A stretch of DNA of 64,000 bases, from the NCBI RefSeq assembly GCF_037890695.1, contig NZ_CP149571.1:3750001-3814000 (forward strand), given 5' to 3'. Numbering within the stretch: the stretch's first letter is position 1; each line of letters opens with the position of its first letter. The notes under the pieces are model-generated. The model searched no databases. It was not told the DNA's origin and saw nothing but the letters and a program-made list of their open reading frames with translations. The translations under genes and the position numbers were made by a program. The DNA is from Aeromonas jandaei (GTDB lineage: Bacteria > Pseudomonadota > Gammaproteobacteria > Enterobacterales > Aeromonadaceae). Positions 19,890 to 28,492 of this stretch are shown in pieces.

Positions 19890-21785
19890 ATGTTACCCAC
19901 CATAACCAACGGCAGACTTATCTGTCTGGAGCTGAAGGCCACCAGCAAGGAGGCCCTGTTTGACGAGATGGCGCAGATGCTGGCGCGCGATGGCGCCGTG
20001 TCCGATAAAGAGCAATTTGTGAAAGATGTCTGGGCCCGCGAGCAACTCGACTGCACCGGGTTCGAGCAGGGTGTGGCCCTGCCCCACGCCAAGAGCGCGG
20101 CAGTGAGCCGTCCCGCCATCGCAATCGGGATCAGCAAGCAAGGGATCGAGTACGGTGCCGAAGATGGCAAACCGACCCAGTTGATATTCATGATCGCCTC
20201 CCCGGATGGCGGCGCCAACCACCACATCGAGGTGCTGGCCGAGCTCTCGACCCGTCTGCTGGAGCCGGGCTTTATCGAGCAGATGAAGGCCGCCACTACC
20301 ACAGAACAGGCGCTGGATCTGCTCAAGCAAGGCCCGAGCGTTGCAAAACCGGCCCCGACCGCCAAACCGGCGGCCACTGCCCCGGTTGAACCCACCGAGC
20401 GCTCCTTCAAGGATCGCCTCAACACCATGAAGCAGCACCTGCTGTTTGGTACCTCCCACATGATCCCCTTTATCGTGGCGGGCGGGGTATTGCTGTCGCT
20501 GTCGGTGATGATGAGTGGTAAAGGCGCGGTGCCGGAAACGGGCTTCCTCAAAGACATGGCCACCATGGGTATCGCCGGCCTGACCCTGTTTACCGCCGTG
20601 CTGGGCGGCTATATCGCCTACTCGCTGGCTGACAAACCGGGTCTGGCGCCTGGCATGATCGGCTCCTGGATTGCCGTGCAGCACTATCAGACCGGTTTTC
20701 TCGGCGCGATTCTGGTGGGCTTTATCGCCGGCTTCGTGGTCAATCAACTCAAACGGATCAAGTTGCCGGACTCCATGAGTTCCCTTGGCTCCATCTTCAT
20801 CTACCCGCTGATCGGTACCTTCCTGGTGTGCGGCATCGTGATGTGGGGGATCGGCGCCCCGATCGCCGCCATGATGGAAGGGATGAACAACTGGCTCTCC
20901 AGCATGGCGGGCTCAGGTAAAGTGATGCTGGGTGCCATTCTGGGTGGTATGACCGCCTTCGATATGGGCGGCCCGGTCAACAAGGTTGCCACCCTGTTTG
21001 CCCAGACTCAGGTCAACACCCAGCCCTGGCTGATGGGCGGCGTCGGTATCGCCATCTGTGTGCCGCCGCTCGGCATGGCGCTGGCCACCTTCATGTCTCC
21101 GAAGCGCTACAAGAAAGAGGAGCGTGAATCCGGCAAAGCGGCCGCCATCATGGGGATGATCGGTATTAGTGAAGGTGCCATCCCGTTCGCTGCCGCTGAC
21201 CCCGTCCGCGTTATCCCGGCCATCGTGGCAGGCGGCATCGTCGGCAACATCACCGGCTTCATGATGCACAGCATCAACCACGCCCCCTGGGGTGGCTGGA
21301 TTGTGCTGCCGGTGGTGGAAGGCAAGATGGGCTATATCCTCGGCACCATCCTCGGCGCCCTGACCACAGCCGTCATCGTCAACATTCTGAAAAAACCGGT
21401 GAGTGAAGAGGAAGAAGTCACCACCACAGATAGCGACTATCAGGTGATTGAAGCGGAAGGGGAAGCGGACGTACTGGCCATCACCGCCTGCCCGTCCGGT
21501 GTGGCCCACACCTTCCTCGCCGCCAAGAGCCTGCAGAAGGCCGCCGCCAAGCAGGGGATCAAGATCAAGGTCGAGACCCAGGGCGCCAACGGCATCATCA
21601 ACCGCATCACCGCCAAGGATGTCGCCAACGCCCGCTGCGTCATCTTCGCCCACGACGTAGCGATCAAGAACCGCGAGCGCTTCACCGATATCGAGGTCAT
21701 CGACGTGAAGACCAAGGAGGCGATCCACAACCCGGAAGCGCTGCTGGCCCGCACGCTGGCAGACAAGGGAGAGCAGGCGGCCTGA
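19890..21785 (+). CDS. PTS fructose/mannose-type transporter, IIABC fusion
   Basis: This single polypeptide of 631 residues carries all sugar-specific PTS steps: EIIA (1-145, phospho-His H66 in VALPHAKS), a Pro/Ala linker (about 150-170), membrane EIIC (about 175-505, starting KQHLLFGTSHMIPFIVAGG, with GISEGAIPFAA) and C-terminal EIIB (about 525-625, phospho-Cys C534 in TACPSGVAHT). It imports and phosphorylates a hexose using phosphoenolpyruvate. The domain order matches the fructose-family IIABC proteins, including the Vibrio protein encoded beside manA and an AraC gene. With manA and an AraC gene nearby, mannose is my preferred substrate; fructose or mannosylglycerate are alternatives. Confidence 0.9.
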   Translation: MLPTITNGRLICLELKATSKEALFDEMAQMLARDGAVSDKEQFVKDVWAREQLDCTGFEQGVALPHAKSAAVSRPAIAIGISKQGIEYGAEDGKPTQLIFMIASPDGGANHHIEVLAELSTRLLEPGFIEQMKAATTTEQALDLLKQGPSVAKPAPTAKPAATAPVEPTERSFKDRLNTMKQHLLFGTSHMIPFIVAGGVLLSLSVMMSGKGAVPETGFLKDMATMGIAGLTLFTAVLGGYIAYSLADKPGLAPGMIGSWIAVQHYQTGFLGAILVGFIAGFVVNQLKRIKLPDSMSSLGSIFIYPLIGTFLVCGIVMWGIGAPIAAMMEGMNNWLSSMAGSGKVMLGAILGGMTAFDMGGPVNKVATLFAQTQVNTQPWLMGGVGIAICVPPLGMALATFMSPKRYKKEERESGKAAAIMGMIGISEGAIPFAAADPVRVIPAIVAGGIVGNITGFMMHSINHAPWGGWIVLPVVEGKMGYILGTILGALTTAVIVNILKKPVSEEEEVTTTDSDYQVIEAEGEADVLAITACPSGVAHTFLAAKSLQKAAAKQGIKIKVETQGANGIINRITAKDVANARCVIFAHDVAIKNRERFTDIEVIDVKTKEAIHNPEALLARTLADKGEQAA

Positions 21786-21817
21786 GCCGACTGACCCTCG
21801 CAATCTTGTACCAAATC

Positions 21818-21846
21818 AAGGGGCCCGCTGTGGGCCTCTTGTTTTT
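21818..21846 (+). terminator. PTS gene terminator
   Basis: The stem AAGGGGCCC/GGGCCTCTT (one G-U pair) with a 5-nt loop is followed by GTTTTT. Confidence 0.85.
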
Positions 21847-22026
21847 AGCCTCAATCAACTCTCCATCATCTCATGGTGAAAGGCGTTGATTTAAAACACA
21901 TTAGCCATCCACGCGACAGATCTTGGCGAGACGTCACAAATCCGGAAAGTGTCATCAAGCTGCAATTGAAGCTCCTTCGAGATGTGTATCAAATGATGCG
22001 GCCTACTAAACTGGAGCATCACAAAA

Positions 22027-22779
22027 ATGATAAAAATCAATAAATTGGTTCTGGCTGTCACCCTATCCCTCGGCACTGCACCGCTCTTTGCTGCGGGCTT
22101 TGTCTGCGGGGAACACATGCGCTTTGGCACCCCCTCCGAAGCGGATCAGAAACTGTGCCGCGACGGCTATGCCGCAGGCTACAACTACGACCACAAGGTC
22201 TCCGAGTGGGTGTCTTACCGGATGACCGCCCAGAGCGCACAGGGCAAGATCAAGCGCAAGGATGCTTTTGCCGAGGACAAGGAGGTGCCGGTCGCCTATC
22301 GCGCAACCCTGTCGGACTATAAGGGGTCTGGCTACGACCGTGGCCATCAGGCTCCCGCGGCCGACATGGCCGCCACCGATATCACCATGAAGCAGAGCTT
22401 CCTGCTGACCAACATGACACCCCAGTTGCCAGCCCTCAACCAGAAGGCGTGGCGCATTCTGGAGGAGAAGGCACGCCAATGGGCTATCAGCCGCAAGGAT
22501 GTGCAGGTCATCACCGGCCCCATCTTTACCGGCTCTGAAGAGTCCATCGGTCAGGGTGTGACGATCCCGAGCGCCTACTACAAGATCGTGATGGATCCGG
22601 CCAAACTGCAGGCCATCGCCTTTATCATGCCGCAACAGGATATTCCCGTTAGCAAGATCGCCGACTACCGGGTGTCGGTGCGTGAAGTGGAGGAGCAGAC
22701 TCACCTCAACTTCTTCAGCGATATGCCCGAAGAGCAGCAGGAGACGCTGGAAGCCCGTGTCTCCCCGATGTGGAACTAA
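22027..22779 (+). CDS. Secreted DNA/RNA non-specific endonuclease
   Basis: The 250-residue protein has a signal peptide (cleavage after APLFA, about residue 22) and a beta-beta-alpha-metal nuclease domain. The signature DRGHQAPAADM (D104-R105-G106-H107) carries the general-base His, and Asn residues in LLTNMTPQLPALNQKAW hold the Mg2+ ion. It belongs to the Serratia NucA/EndA-type family that degrades DNA and RNA outside the cytoplasm, for nutrient use or biofilm remodelling. It has a few cysteines (FVCGEH, KLCRDG) that could form a disulfide. It is monocistronic with two hairpins downstream. Confidence 0.92.
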   Translation: MIKINKLVLAVTLSLGTAPLFAAGFVCGEHMRFGTPSEADQKLCRDGYAAGYNYDHKVSEWVSYRMTAQSAQGKIKRKDAFAEDKEVPVAYRATLSDYKGSGYDRGHQAPAADMAATDITMKQSFLLTNMTPQLPALNQKAWRILEEKARQWAISRKDVQVITGPIFTGSEESIGQGVTIPSAYYKIVMDPAKLQAIAFIMPQQDIPVSKIADYRVSVREVEEQTHLNFFSDMPEEQQETLEARVSPMWN

Positions 22780-22803
22780 CTCGAAACTCGATAGATTGAG
22801 AAT

Positions 22804-22830
22804 CAACCTATCCAAATAACAGATAGGTTG
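22804..22830 (+). other. Hairpin downstream of the nuclease gene
   Basis: Inverted repeat CAACCTATC/GATAGGTTG with a 9-nt loop and no T-tract, 25 nt after the stop. It may protect the 3' end of the mRNA. Confidence 0.5.
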
Positions 22831-22849
22831 GGGGAGCCATGCTCCCGAT

Positions 22850-22882
22850 GGCAGGGGGAAAACCGCTCCCCCTGCCGTTTTT
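22850..22882 (+). terminator. Nuclease gene terminator
   Basis: A perfect 9-bp stem GGCAGGGGG/CCCCCTGCC with a 9-nt loop is followed by GTTTTT. Confidence 0.9.
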
Positions 22883-23061
22883 GGAGTCCAGCCGAGTACG
22901 CGGTTCATCCCCCACGACTCGCCCCGACTCACAGTTTGACGCCCCGATAACTGCTATATTGCCCGCCTGTTTTGGTACTAACCGACTGAATTGACGCGAC
23001 TTTGCTTGGCGCTGCCAACTGGCGGCGCACAGTGGCAATCAGCCCGACCGAGGAATCTTCG

Positions 23062-24165
23062 ATGAAACAGACCCTTCTCGCCCTGACGCTGAGCGGCCTG
23101 CTGGCTCTCTCTCCCCTCGCCCTGCAGGCGGCCGAAAGCTCGATGCAGATAGAGAGCGACCTCAATACCCTGGTGAGCAAGCGCCAGGTGGTGGACATGC
23201 TGCTGGCCGAGGCGCAGCAGATCTACAAGTCGCCGGCCAAGATCTCCCACGCCGGCTTTACCGCCAAGATGCCGAGCAACATGGAGCTGGTCACCAACCG
23301 GCTGCTGGCCGCCTACCAGCTCGAACCCTATCGCACCGACTTGCTTATCTCGGCGGCCAACGCCCAGATCTACAACGGCAATATCGACCGCGCCATCTCG
23401 CTGCTGGAGCAGGCGCAGGCGGTCGCCCCCGATGACCTCGACATCAACAGCTACCTCGCCATCTGGCAGCTGGTGAAAGGAAACAAGGAGGCGTCGCGCA
23501 CCGCCCTGGCCAAGGTGGCAGATCGCAACGGCGGGCGCGCCGCCGATCTGGACAAGATCATCGCAAGGGTGCAGCGGGTCACCACCATGGCGCTGCAGAC
23601 CGAGCTGACCGAGGATCAGCTCAAGGCAAGCAAAGAGGGTAAACGCGCCATCGTCACTCTGGGCTACGCCCTCAACCCCGACGGCACCATGGACCGGATC
23701 CTGCTGGGCCGGCTGCAAGCCACCCTCAAGCTCGCCAAGGCGGATCCCGATTCGCTCATCATCCTCACCGGCGGAGTGCCGCAAAATCACCAGACCGAGG
23801 GCAAGCTGATGGCCGACTGGCTGGCCAATCACGGCATCGACCGCAGCCGCCTCATCGAGGAGAACTACGCCACCAGTACGGTGGAAAATGGTCTCTACAG
23901 CGCCTATGCCCTCGCCCGCCATCAGATCAACTACGCGGTGCTGGTGAGCTCCGCCAGCCATGTGCGCCGCGGTCAGGCGGTGCTTGAAACCGCCTGCGAC
24001 CAGACCGGCCCTGCCGGGCTGCAGGTGGTGAGCGTCAGCTTCCCAGACAAGCCGCTCGAGGATCTGGCAAGCGTGAGCCAGAGCGAGCTGCTCGGTATCT
24101 ACCGCGACGTGCTGCGTACCTACGGTATGTGGAGCTACCGCTCGGCCCCGCTGATTGAACGTTGA
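23062..24165 (+). CDS. Exported protein with TPR-like repeats and DUF218 domain (YdcF/ElyC/SanA-type)
   Basis: The start is the ATG at 23062, with AGGAA about 8 nt upstream and a signal peptide (LALSPLALQA) directly after it. The 366-residue protein has an N-terminal helical part with TPR-like repeats (about 70-150: NRLLAAYQLEPYRTDLL, GNIDRAISLLEQAQAVAPDD) and a C-terminal DUF218 domain (about 190-340) with VTLGYALNPDGT, LIILTGG and NHQTEG. DUF218 proteins of the SanA/ElyC group affect envelope integrity and peptidoglycan or lipid-carrier homeostasis, but biochemistry is poorly defined. It is monocistronic. Confidence 0.85.
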   Translation: MKQTLLALTLSGLLALSPLALQAAESSMQIESDLNTLVSKRQVVDMLLAEAQQIYKSPAKISHAGFTAKMPSNMELVTNRLLAAYQLEPYRTDLLISAANAQIYNGNIDRAISLLEQAQAVAPDDLDINSYLAIWQLVKGNKEASRTALAKVADRNGGRAADLDKIIARVQRVTTMALQTELTEDQLKASKEGKRAIVTLGYALNPDGTMDRILLGRLQATLKLAKADPDSLIILTGGVPQNHQTEGKLMADWLANHGIDRSRLIEENYATSTVENGLYSAYALARHQINYAVLVSSASHVRRGQAVLETACDQTGPAGLQVVSVSFPDKPLEDLASVSQSELLGIYRDVLRTYGMWSYRSAPLIER

Positions 24166-24205
24166 TCAGCCGGGTTCACGCTGAACCATCCGTGATAAAC
24201 CATAA

Positions 24206-24230
24206 AGCCCGCCACCCCGGCGGGTTTTAG
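24206..24230 (+). terminator. DUF218 gene terminator
   Basis: The stem CCCGCC/GGCGGG with a 5-nt loop is followed by TTTTAG, about 40 nt after the stop. Confidence 0.85.
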
Positions 24231-24550
24231 CATTGCCCCAACGGCTTTCGTTTTGCCGCCATCGTTTATCGTTCCGTATCGCTATTGCTCGCCCCGTCTT
24301 TTGTCTGACAAGGCGAGGTGGCCATCCCCCATGTATCGGGTGGACAATCTCATGACGAGTAACATATTCAGACGACGTTTCTCGCCTGACAAATATCGAC
24401 TGCGATGATTGGGATATATAAATAAACGCATTGATTTACCGCTCTTTTTCTAAGAACCATTGCTCGCCACAACAATATTTTCGTTATTTCATTATCAGGC
24501 CAATAAATGGGAAAACGGCTATTCCCCCCCCCGGATAACGGAATAGCATC
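24231..24550. promoter_or_regulatory. Upstream region of the tau operon
   Basis: A 320-nt AT-rich region expected to hold the tauABCD promoter and sulfur-starvation activator (CysB/Cbl) sites; none can be assigned by eye. A run of nine C residues at 24524-24532 lies 18 nt before the tauA start, just upstream of the weak ribosome-binding site, and could be a slippage-prone tract. Confidence 0.5.
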
Positions 24551-25525
24551 ATGATAGGAAAAGGATATTCTCTCTGGCTGACAGCCCTCGCCCTTCTCAG
24601 CCTGCAGGCCCACGCCGTCGACGTGACCGTGGCTTACCAGACCTCGGCCGAGCCAGCCAAGGTGGCTCAAGCCGACAACACCTTTGCCCGCGACAGTGGC
24701 GCCAAGGTGAAGTGGCTCAAGTTTGACAGTGGTGCCAGCGTGGTGCGGGCGCTCGCTTCCGGCGATGTGCAGATCGGCAACATCGGCTCCAGCCCGCTGG
24801 CGGTGGCCGCCAGCCAGCAGGTACCGATCGAGGTGTTCCTGCTTGCCTCCAAACTCGGCAATTCGGAAGCGCTGGTCGTCAAGCCTGAGCTCGCCTCTCC
24901 CAAAGCACTGGCTGGCAAACGCATCGCCGTGCCCTTTACCTCCACTACCCACTACAGCCTGCTGGCCGCCCTCAGACACTGGGGCGTGGATCCGGCCAGC
25001 CTGCAGATAGTCAATCTGCAGCCGCCCGCCATCATCGCTGCCTGGCAACGGGGTGACATAGATGGCGCCTACGTCTGGGCACCGGCCCTCAATGAACTGA
25101 CCAAGGAGGGCAAGGTGCTGACCGACTCGGCCCAGGTGGGTGAATGGGGCGCGCCCACACTCGATGTGTGGGTGGTTCGCAAGGAGTTTGCCAAGGCTCA
25201 CCCCGAGGTGGTGCAGGCCTTCGTCAACAGCACCCTGGCGGCCCAGCGCGGCTATCTGGACAACCCGGCTGGCTGGCTGGCACAACCGGACAACCTCGCC
25301 AAGCTGGCAACACTGAGCGGCGTACCCGCCGCAGAGGTACCCGGGCTGGTCAAAGGCAACACCTATCTGACTGCCCGGCAGCAGAGCGACGAGCTCGCCG
25401 CACTGGTGAACCGGACCATAGTGGACACCGCCCGCTTCCTCAAGGAGCAAGGCAAGGTACAGAACGCCGGCAACGATTACAGCCAGTACGTCACCGACCG
25501 TTTCGTCAAGGCTCAAGCCCGCTGA
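24551..25525 (+). CDS. tauA: Taurine ABC transporter substrate-binding protein TauA
   Basis: This periplasmic binding protein captures taurine and other sulfonates under sulfate limitation. It has 324 residues, against about 320 in E. coli, with a signal peptide ending LQAHA. The family pattern is clear: VTVAYQTSAEPAKVAQAD, GDVQIGNIGSSPLAVAASQQVPIEVF, and the ligand-site segment VPFTSTTHYSLLAALRHWGV. It opens the tauABCD operon, with tauB 27 nt downstream. Confidence 0.95.
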   Translation: MIGKGYSLWLTALALLSLQAHAVDVTVAYQTSAEPAKVAQADNTFARDSGAKVKWLKFDSGASVVRALASGDVQIGNIGSSPLAVAASQQVPIEVFLLASKLGNSEALVVKPELASPKALAGKRIAVPFTSTTHYSLLAALRHWGVDPASLQIVNLQPPAIIAAWQRGDIDGAYVWAPALNELTKEGKVLTDSAQVGEWGAPTLDVWVVRKEFAKAHPEVVQAFVNSTLAAQRGYLDNPAGWLAQPDNLAKLATLSGVPAAEVPGLVKGNTYLTARQQSDELAALVNRTIVDTARFLKEQGKVQNAGNDYSQYVTDRFVKAQAR

Positions 25526-25552
25526 ATGACCCCTACTAACCCGGAGGCTGCC

Positions 25553-26320
25553 ATGCTGCAACTCACCCACCTTTGTGCCGACTACGACGGTAAAAGGGTG
25601 CTCGACAACATCAACCTCACGCTGGAAGCGGGGGAGCTGATGGTGGTACTCGGCCCCTCCGGCTGCGGCAAAACCACTCTGCTCAACCTTATCGCAGGCT
25701 TTCTCACCCACCATCAGGGCGAGATCAGCCTGCAAGGCAAACCGGTGACCGGCCCCGGTGCCGAGCGGGGGGTGGTGTTCCAGCACGAGGGACTACTGCC
25801 CTGGCGCAACGTGCTGGACAACGTGGCTTTCGGGCTACAGCTGGCCGGTCTGCCCCGCCCGGAGCGCGAAGCGAGAGCCCTGGCCATGTTGCGCAAGGTG
25901 GGGCTGGAAGAGGCTCATGCCAAACCCATCTGGCAGCTCTCCGGCGGTCAGCGTCAGAGGGTCGGTATTGCCCGGGCGCTGGCCACCCAGCCGCAACTGC
26001 TGCTGCTCGACGAGCCCTTCGGCGCACTCGACGCCTTTACCCGCGAGCAGATGCAGACCCTGCTGCTGCGCCTGTGGCACGAGCAGCGCCGCCAGGTGCT
26101 GCTCATCACTCACGATATCGAGGAGGCGGTATTCATGGCGACCGAGCTGGTGCTGCTCTCCCCTGCCCCGGGCCGGATCACCGAGCGGCTGACCCTGGAT
26201 TTTGGCCGCCGCTTCGCCGCCGGGGAGTCGTGCCGCAGCATCAAGTCGGATCCCGCCTTCATCGAGCAGCGTGAATATGTGCTCAGCCGGGTCTTCGCCG
26301 AACGGGAGGTGTTTGCATGA
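25553..26320 (+). CDS. tauB: Taurine ABC transporter ATP-binding protein TauB
   Basis: This cytoplasmic ATPase energises taurine import. The start at 25553 follows GGAGG by 5 nt and gives 255 residues, the E. coli TauB length; a frame start 27 nt earlier has no ribosome-binding site. Walker A is GPSGCGKTT (about 35-43), the signature LSGGQRQR (about 133), Walker [13 protein letters not shown] (about 152) and the switch His in [10 protein letters not shown]. The stop overlaps the tauC ATG (ATGA). Confidence 0.96.
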   Translation: MLQLTHLCADYDGKRVLDNINLTLEAGELMVVLGPSGCGKTTLLNLIAGFLTHHQGEISLQGKPVTGPGAERGVVFQHEGLLPWRNVLDNVAFGLQLAGLPRPEREARALAMLRKVGLEEAHAKPIWQLSGGQRQRVGIARALATQPQLLLLDEPFGALDAFTREQMQTLLLRLWHEQRRQVLLITHDIEEAVFMATELVLLSPAPGRITERLTLDFGRRFAAGESCRSIKSDPAFIEQREYVLSRVFAEREVFA

Positions 26321-27144
26321 CAGCCGCCCTCTCATCCTCGGCACTCCCTGCCAATGTACGCCTGCGCTGGCCCCTGTCACGCCGGCTTGGCGTGAGCCTG
26401 CTTAGCCTGACTACCCTGCTGGCAATCTGGTGGCTGGTGGCGCACCTTGGCTGGATAAGCCCTCTATTTTTGCCGCCCCCCGAGCAGGTACTGCACCAGT
26501 TCATCACCATTGCCGGGCCGCAGGGATTCATGGATGCCACCCTGTGGCAGCATCTCGCGGCCAGCTTGCAGCGCATCCTGATCGCCCTGATAGCTGCGGC
26601 CCTGTTCGGGGTAACGGTGGGGATTGCCATGGGGCTGAGCCCCACGGTGCGCGGCATGCTGGATCCGCTGATCGAGCTCTACCGACCGGTCCCCCCGCTC
26701 GCCTACCTGCCACTCATGGTGATCTGGTTTGGCATAGGCGAGACCTCCAAGGTGCTGCTCATCTATCTCGCCATCTTCGCGCCGGTGGCCATGGCAACCC
26801 TGACGGGAGTGCAGAGCGCCCAGCAGGTGCGACTGCGGGCCGCGCAAGCGCTGGGCGCCACCCGCTGGCAGGTGTTGTGGTACGTCATCCTACCCGGCGC
26901 CCTGCCGGAAATTTTGACCGGGCTGCGCATCGGGCTCGGGGTCGGCTGGCTCACCCTGGTGGCGGCCGAGCTCATCGCCGCCACCCGTGGCGTGGGCTTT
27001 ATGGTGCAATCCGCCGGCGAGTTTCTCGCCACCGACGTGGTGCTGGCGGGCATTCTGGTGATCGCCCTGATCGCCTTCATTCTGGAACTTGGTTTACGTG
27101 CGCTGCAGCGTCGCCTGACGCCGTGGCATGGAGAAGGACTATGA
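26317..27144 (+). CDS. tauC: Taurine ABC transporter permease TauC
   Basis: The 275-residue inner-membrane permease (same length as E. coli TauC) has about six TM helices and the EAA-type coupling loop ([35 protein letters not shown], around residues 185-220) that contacts TauB. It overlaps tauB upstream and tauD downstream by ATGA junctions, so translation of the four genes is coupled. Confidence 0.95.
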   Translation: MTAALSSSALPANVRLRWPLSRRLGVSLLSLTTLLAIWWLVAHLGWISPLFLPPPEQVLHQFITIAGPQGFMDATLWQHLAASLQRILIALIAAALFGVTVGIAMGLSPTVRGMLDPLIELYRPVPPLAYLPLMVIWFGIGETSKVLLIYLAIFAPVAMATLTGVQSAQQVRLRAAQALGATRWQVLWYVILPGALPEILTGLRIGLGVGWLTLVAAELIAATRGVGFMVQSAGEFLATDVVLAGILVIALIAFILELGLRALQRRLTPWHGEGL

Positions 27145-27992
27145 GCAATACCCTGCGTATCACCCCCCTCGGCCCCCACATCGGTGCCGAGATCAGCGGC
27201 ATTCAACTGGCCGAACCTTTGAGCGATAGCCACTTTGGGCAGATCCATCAGGCCCTGTTGAGCCATCAGGTACTGTTCTTTCGGGACCAGCCCATCACCC
27301 CTCTGGCTCAACGGGCGCTGGCCAACCGCTTCGGCGATCTGCACATCCACCCCATCTATCCCCATGCGCCCGAGGCCGAAGAGATCATCGTGCTCGACAC
27401 CCACAACGATAATCCACCAGACAACGACAACTGGCATACCGATGTGACCTTTATCGAGACGCCCCCGGCGCTGGCCATTCTGGCTGCCAAGCAATTGCCG
27501 CCGGTCGGCGGAGACACCCTGTGGGCCAGCGGCATCGCCGCCTTCGAGGGGCTATCCCCAAGACTGCAACAACTGCTGGCGGGACTGGAGGCCGAACACG
27601 ACTTCAGCAAGTCGTTCCCGGCTCATCGCCACACCGGTAGCCCGGAGGAGTACGGACGTTGGCAGGAGGCAGTATCCCGCCATCCTCCCTTGCGCCACCC
27701 GGTGATCCGCACCCATCCCATCAGTGGCCGTCAGGCCCTGTTTGTCAACGAAGGGTTCACCACTCGCCTGCCCGACTTGCCGAGGCAAGAGAGCGAGGCG
27801 TTGCTCGCCTTCCTGTTCAAGCATGTCAGCAAGCCCGAGTATCAGGTGCGCTGGCGCTGGCAAGAAAACGACATCGCCATCTGGGACAACCGGGTCACTC
27901 AGCACTATGCCAACGCCGACTATCTGCCAGCCCGGCGCATCATGCATCGGGCGACCGTGCTCGGCGACAAACCGTTCTGGCGCGCCTCTTGA
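27141..27992 (+). CDS. tauD: Taurine dioxygenase TauD
   Basis: This Fe(II)/2-oxoglutarate dioxygenase hydroxylates taurine, which then splits to sulfite and aminoacetaldehyde, freeing sulfur. It has 283 residues, identical in length to E. coli TauD. The iron ligands are H99 and D101 in NWHTDVTF and the distal His in VTQHYANADY; the 2-oxoglutarate-binding Arg is in ARRIMHRATV. The start codon overlaps the tauC stop. A long palindromic terminator follows 8 nt after the stop. Confidence 0.97.
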   Translation: MSNTLRITPLGPHIGAEISGIQLAEPLSDSHFGQIHQALLSHQVLFFRDQPITPLAQRALANRFGDLHIHPIYPHAPEAEEIIVLDTHNDNPPDNDNWHTDVTFIETPPALAILAAKQLPPVGGDTLWASGIAAFEGLSPRLQQLLAGLEAEHDFSKSFPAHRHTGSPEEYGRWQEAVSRHPPLRHPVIRTHPISGRQALFVNEGFTTRLPDLPRQESEALLAFLFKHVSKPEYQVRWRWQENDIAIWDNRVTQHYANADYLPARRIMHRATVLGDKPFWRAS

Positions 27993-28000
27993 AGCCCCAC

Positions 28001-28037
28001 AACGAAAGAGGGAGGCATGATGCCTCCCTCTTTCGTT
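28001..28037. terminator. tauD / DUF805 bidirectional terminator
   Basis: An 18-bp perfect inverted repeat, AACGAAAGAGGGAGGCAT and its complement around a central G, lies between the convergent tauD and DUF805 genes. The T-tracts are short, but the stem is very stable. Confidence 0.85.
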
Positions 28038-28057
28038 TGTACGTTTCGCCGCACCTG

Positions 28058-28432
28058 TCAGCTGGCGATAAAGCCCTGCGAGGATCCAGCTTTGGGATCA
28101 TCGCCGAAGCGGTTCGGCCCCTGCTGGCCGTTGCAGACCATAAAGTAGATGAGCACCAGGGTACCGATAACGGGGATAAGGCCGATCAGCAGCCACCAGC
28201 CGCTGCGGTCGGTGTCATGCAGACGGCGTACCGCCACGGCGAGGGACGGGAGCAACACTGCCAGCGAGTAGATGGCGCTCAGGATCTCCTTGTCGCTGCC
28301 AATCAAGCGATCCACCATCCCCACCAGCAGCATGAATACGACGTTGCAGAGCACGAACATCCAGTATTCGGTGCGACGGGCCCGCCCGCTGAATACCGCA
28401 TATTGCTTGAGTACCGAGATATACCAGTTCAT
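28058..28432 (-). CDS. DUF805 family inner-membrane protein
   Basis: The 124-residue protein has about four hydrophobic helices and the family pattern MNWYISVLKQYAVFSGRARRTEYWMF at the start, RRLHDTDRSGWWLL in the middle and GPNRFGDDP at the end, as in E. coli YhaH/YhaI. GGAGG stands 4 nt before the ATG. Its function is unknown in the family. It follows the MFS gene on the same strand with a 60-nt gap, possibly forming an operon. Confidence 0.9.
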   Translation of the reverse strand: MNWYISVLKQYAVFSGRARRTEYWMFVLCNVVFMLLVGMVDRLIGSDKEILSAIYSLAVLLPSLAVAVRRLHDTDRSGWWLLIGLIPVIGTLVLIYFMVCNGQQGPNRFGDDPKAGSSQGFIAS

Positions 28433-28492
28433 TTCGCCTCCAGACTGTTTTCAAAAACAAGTAGTTGCAGATCCGAACCGAGCTTAGCGCGA

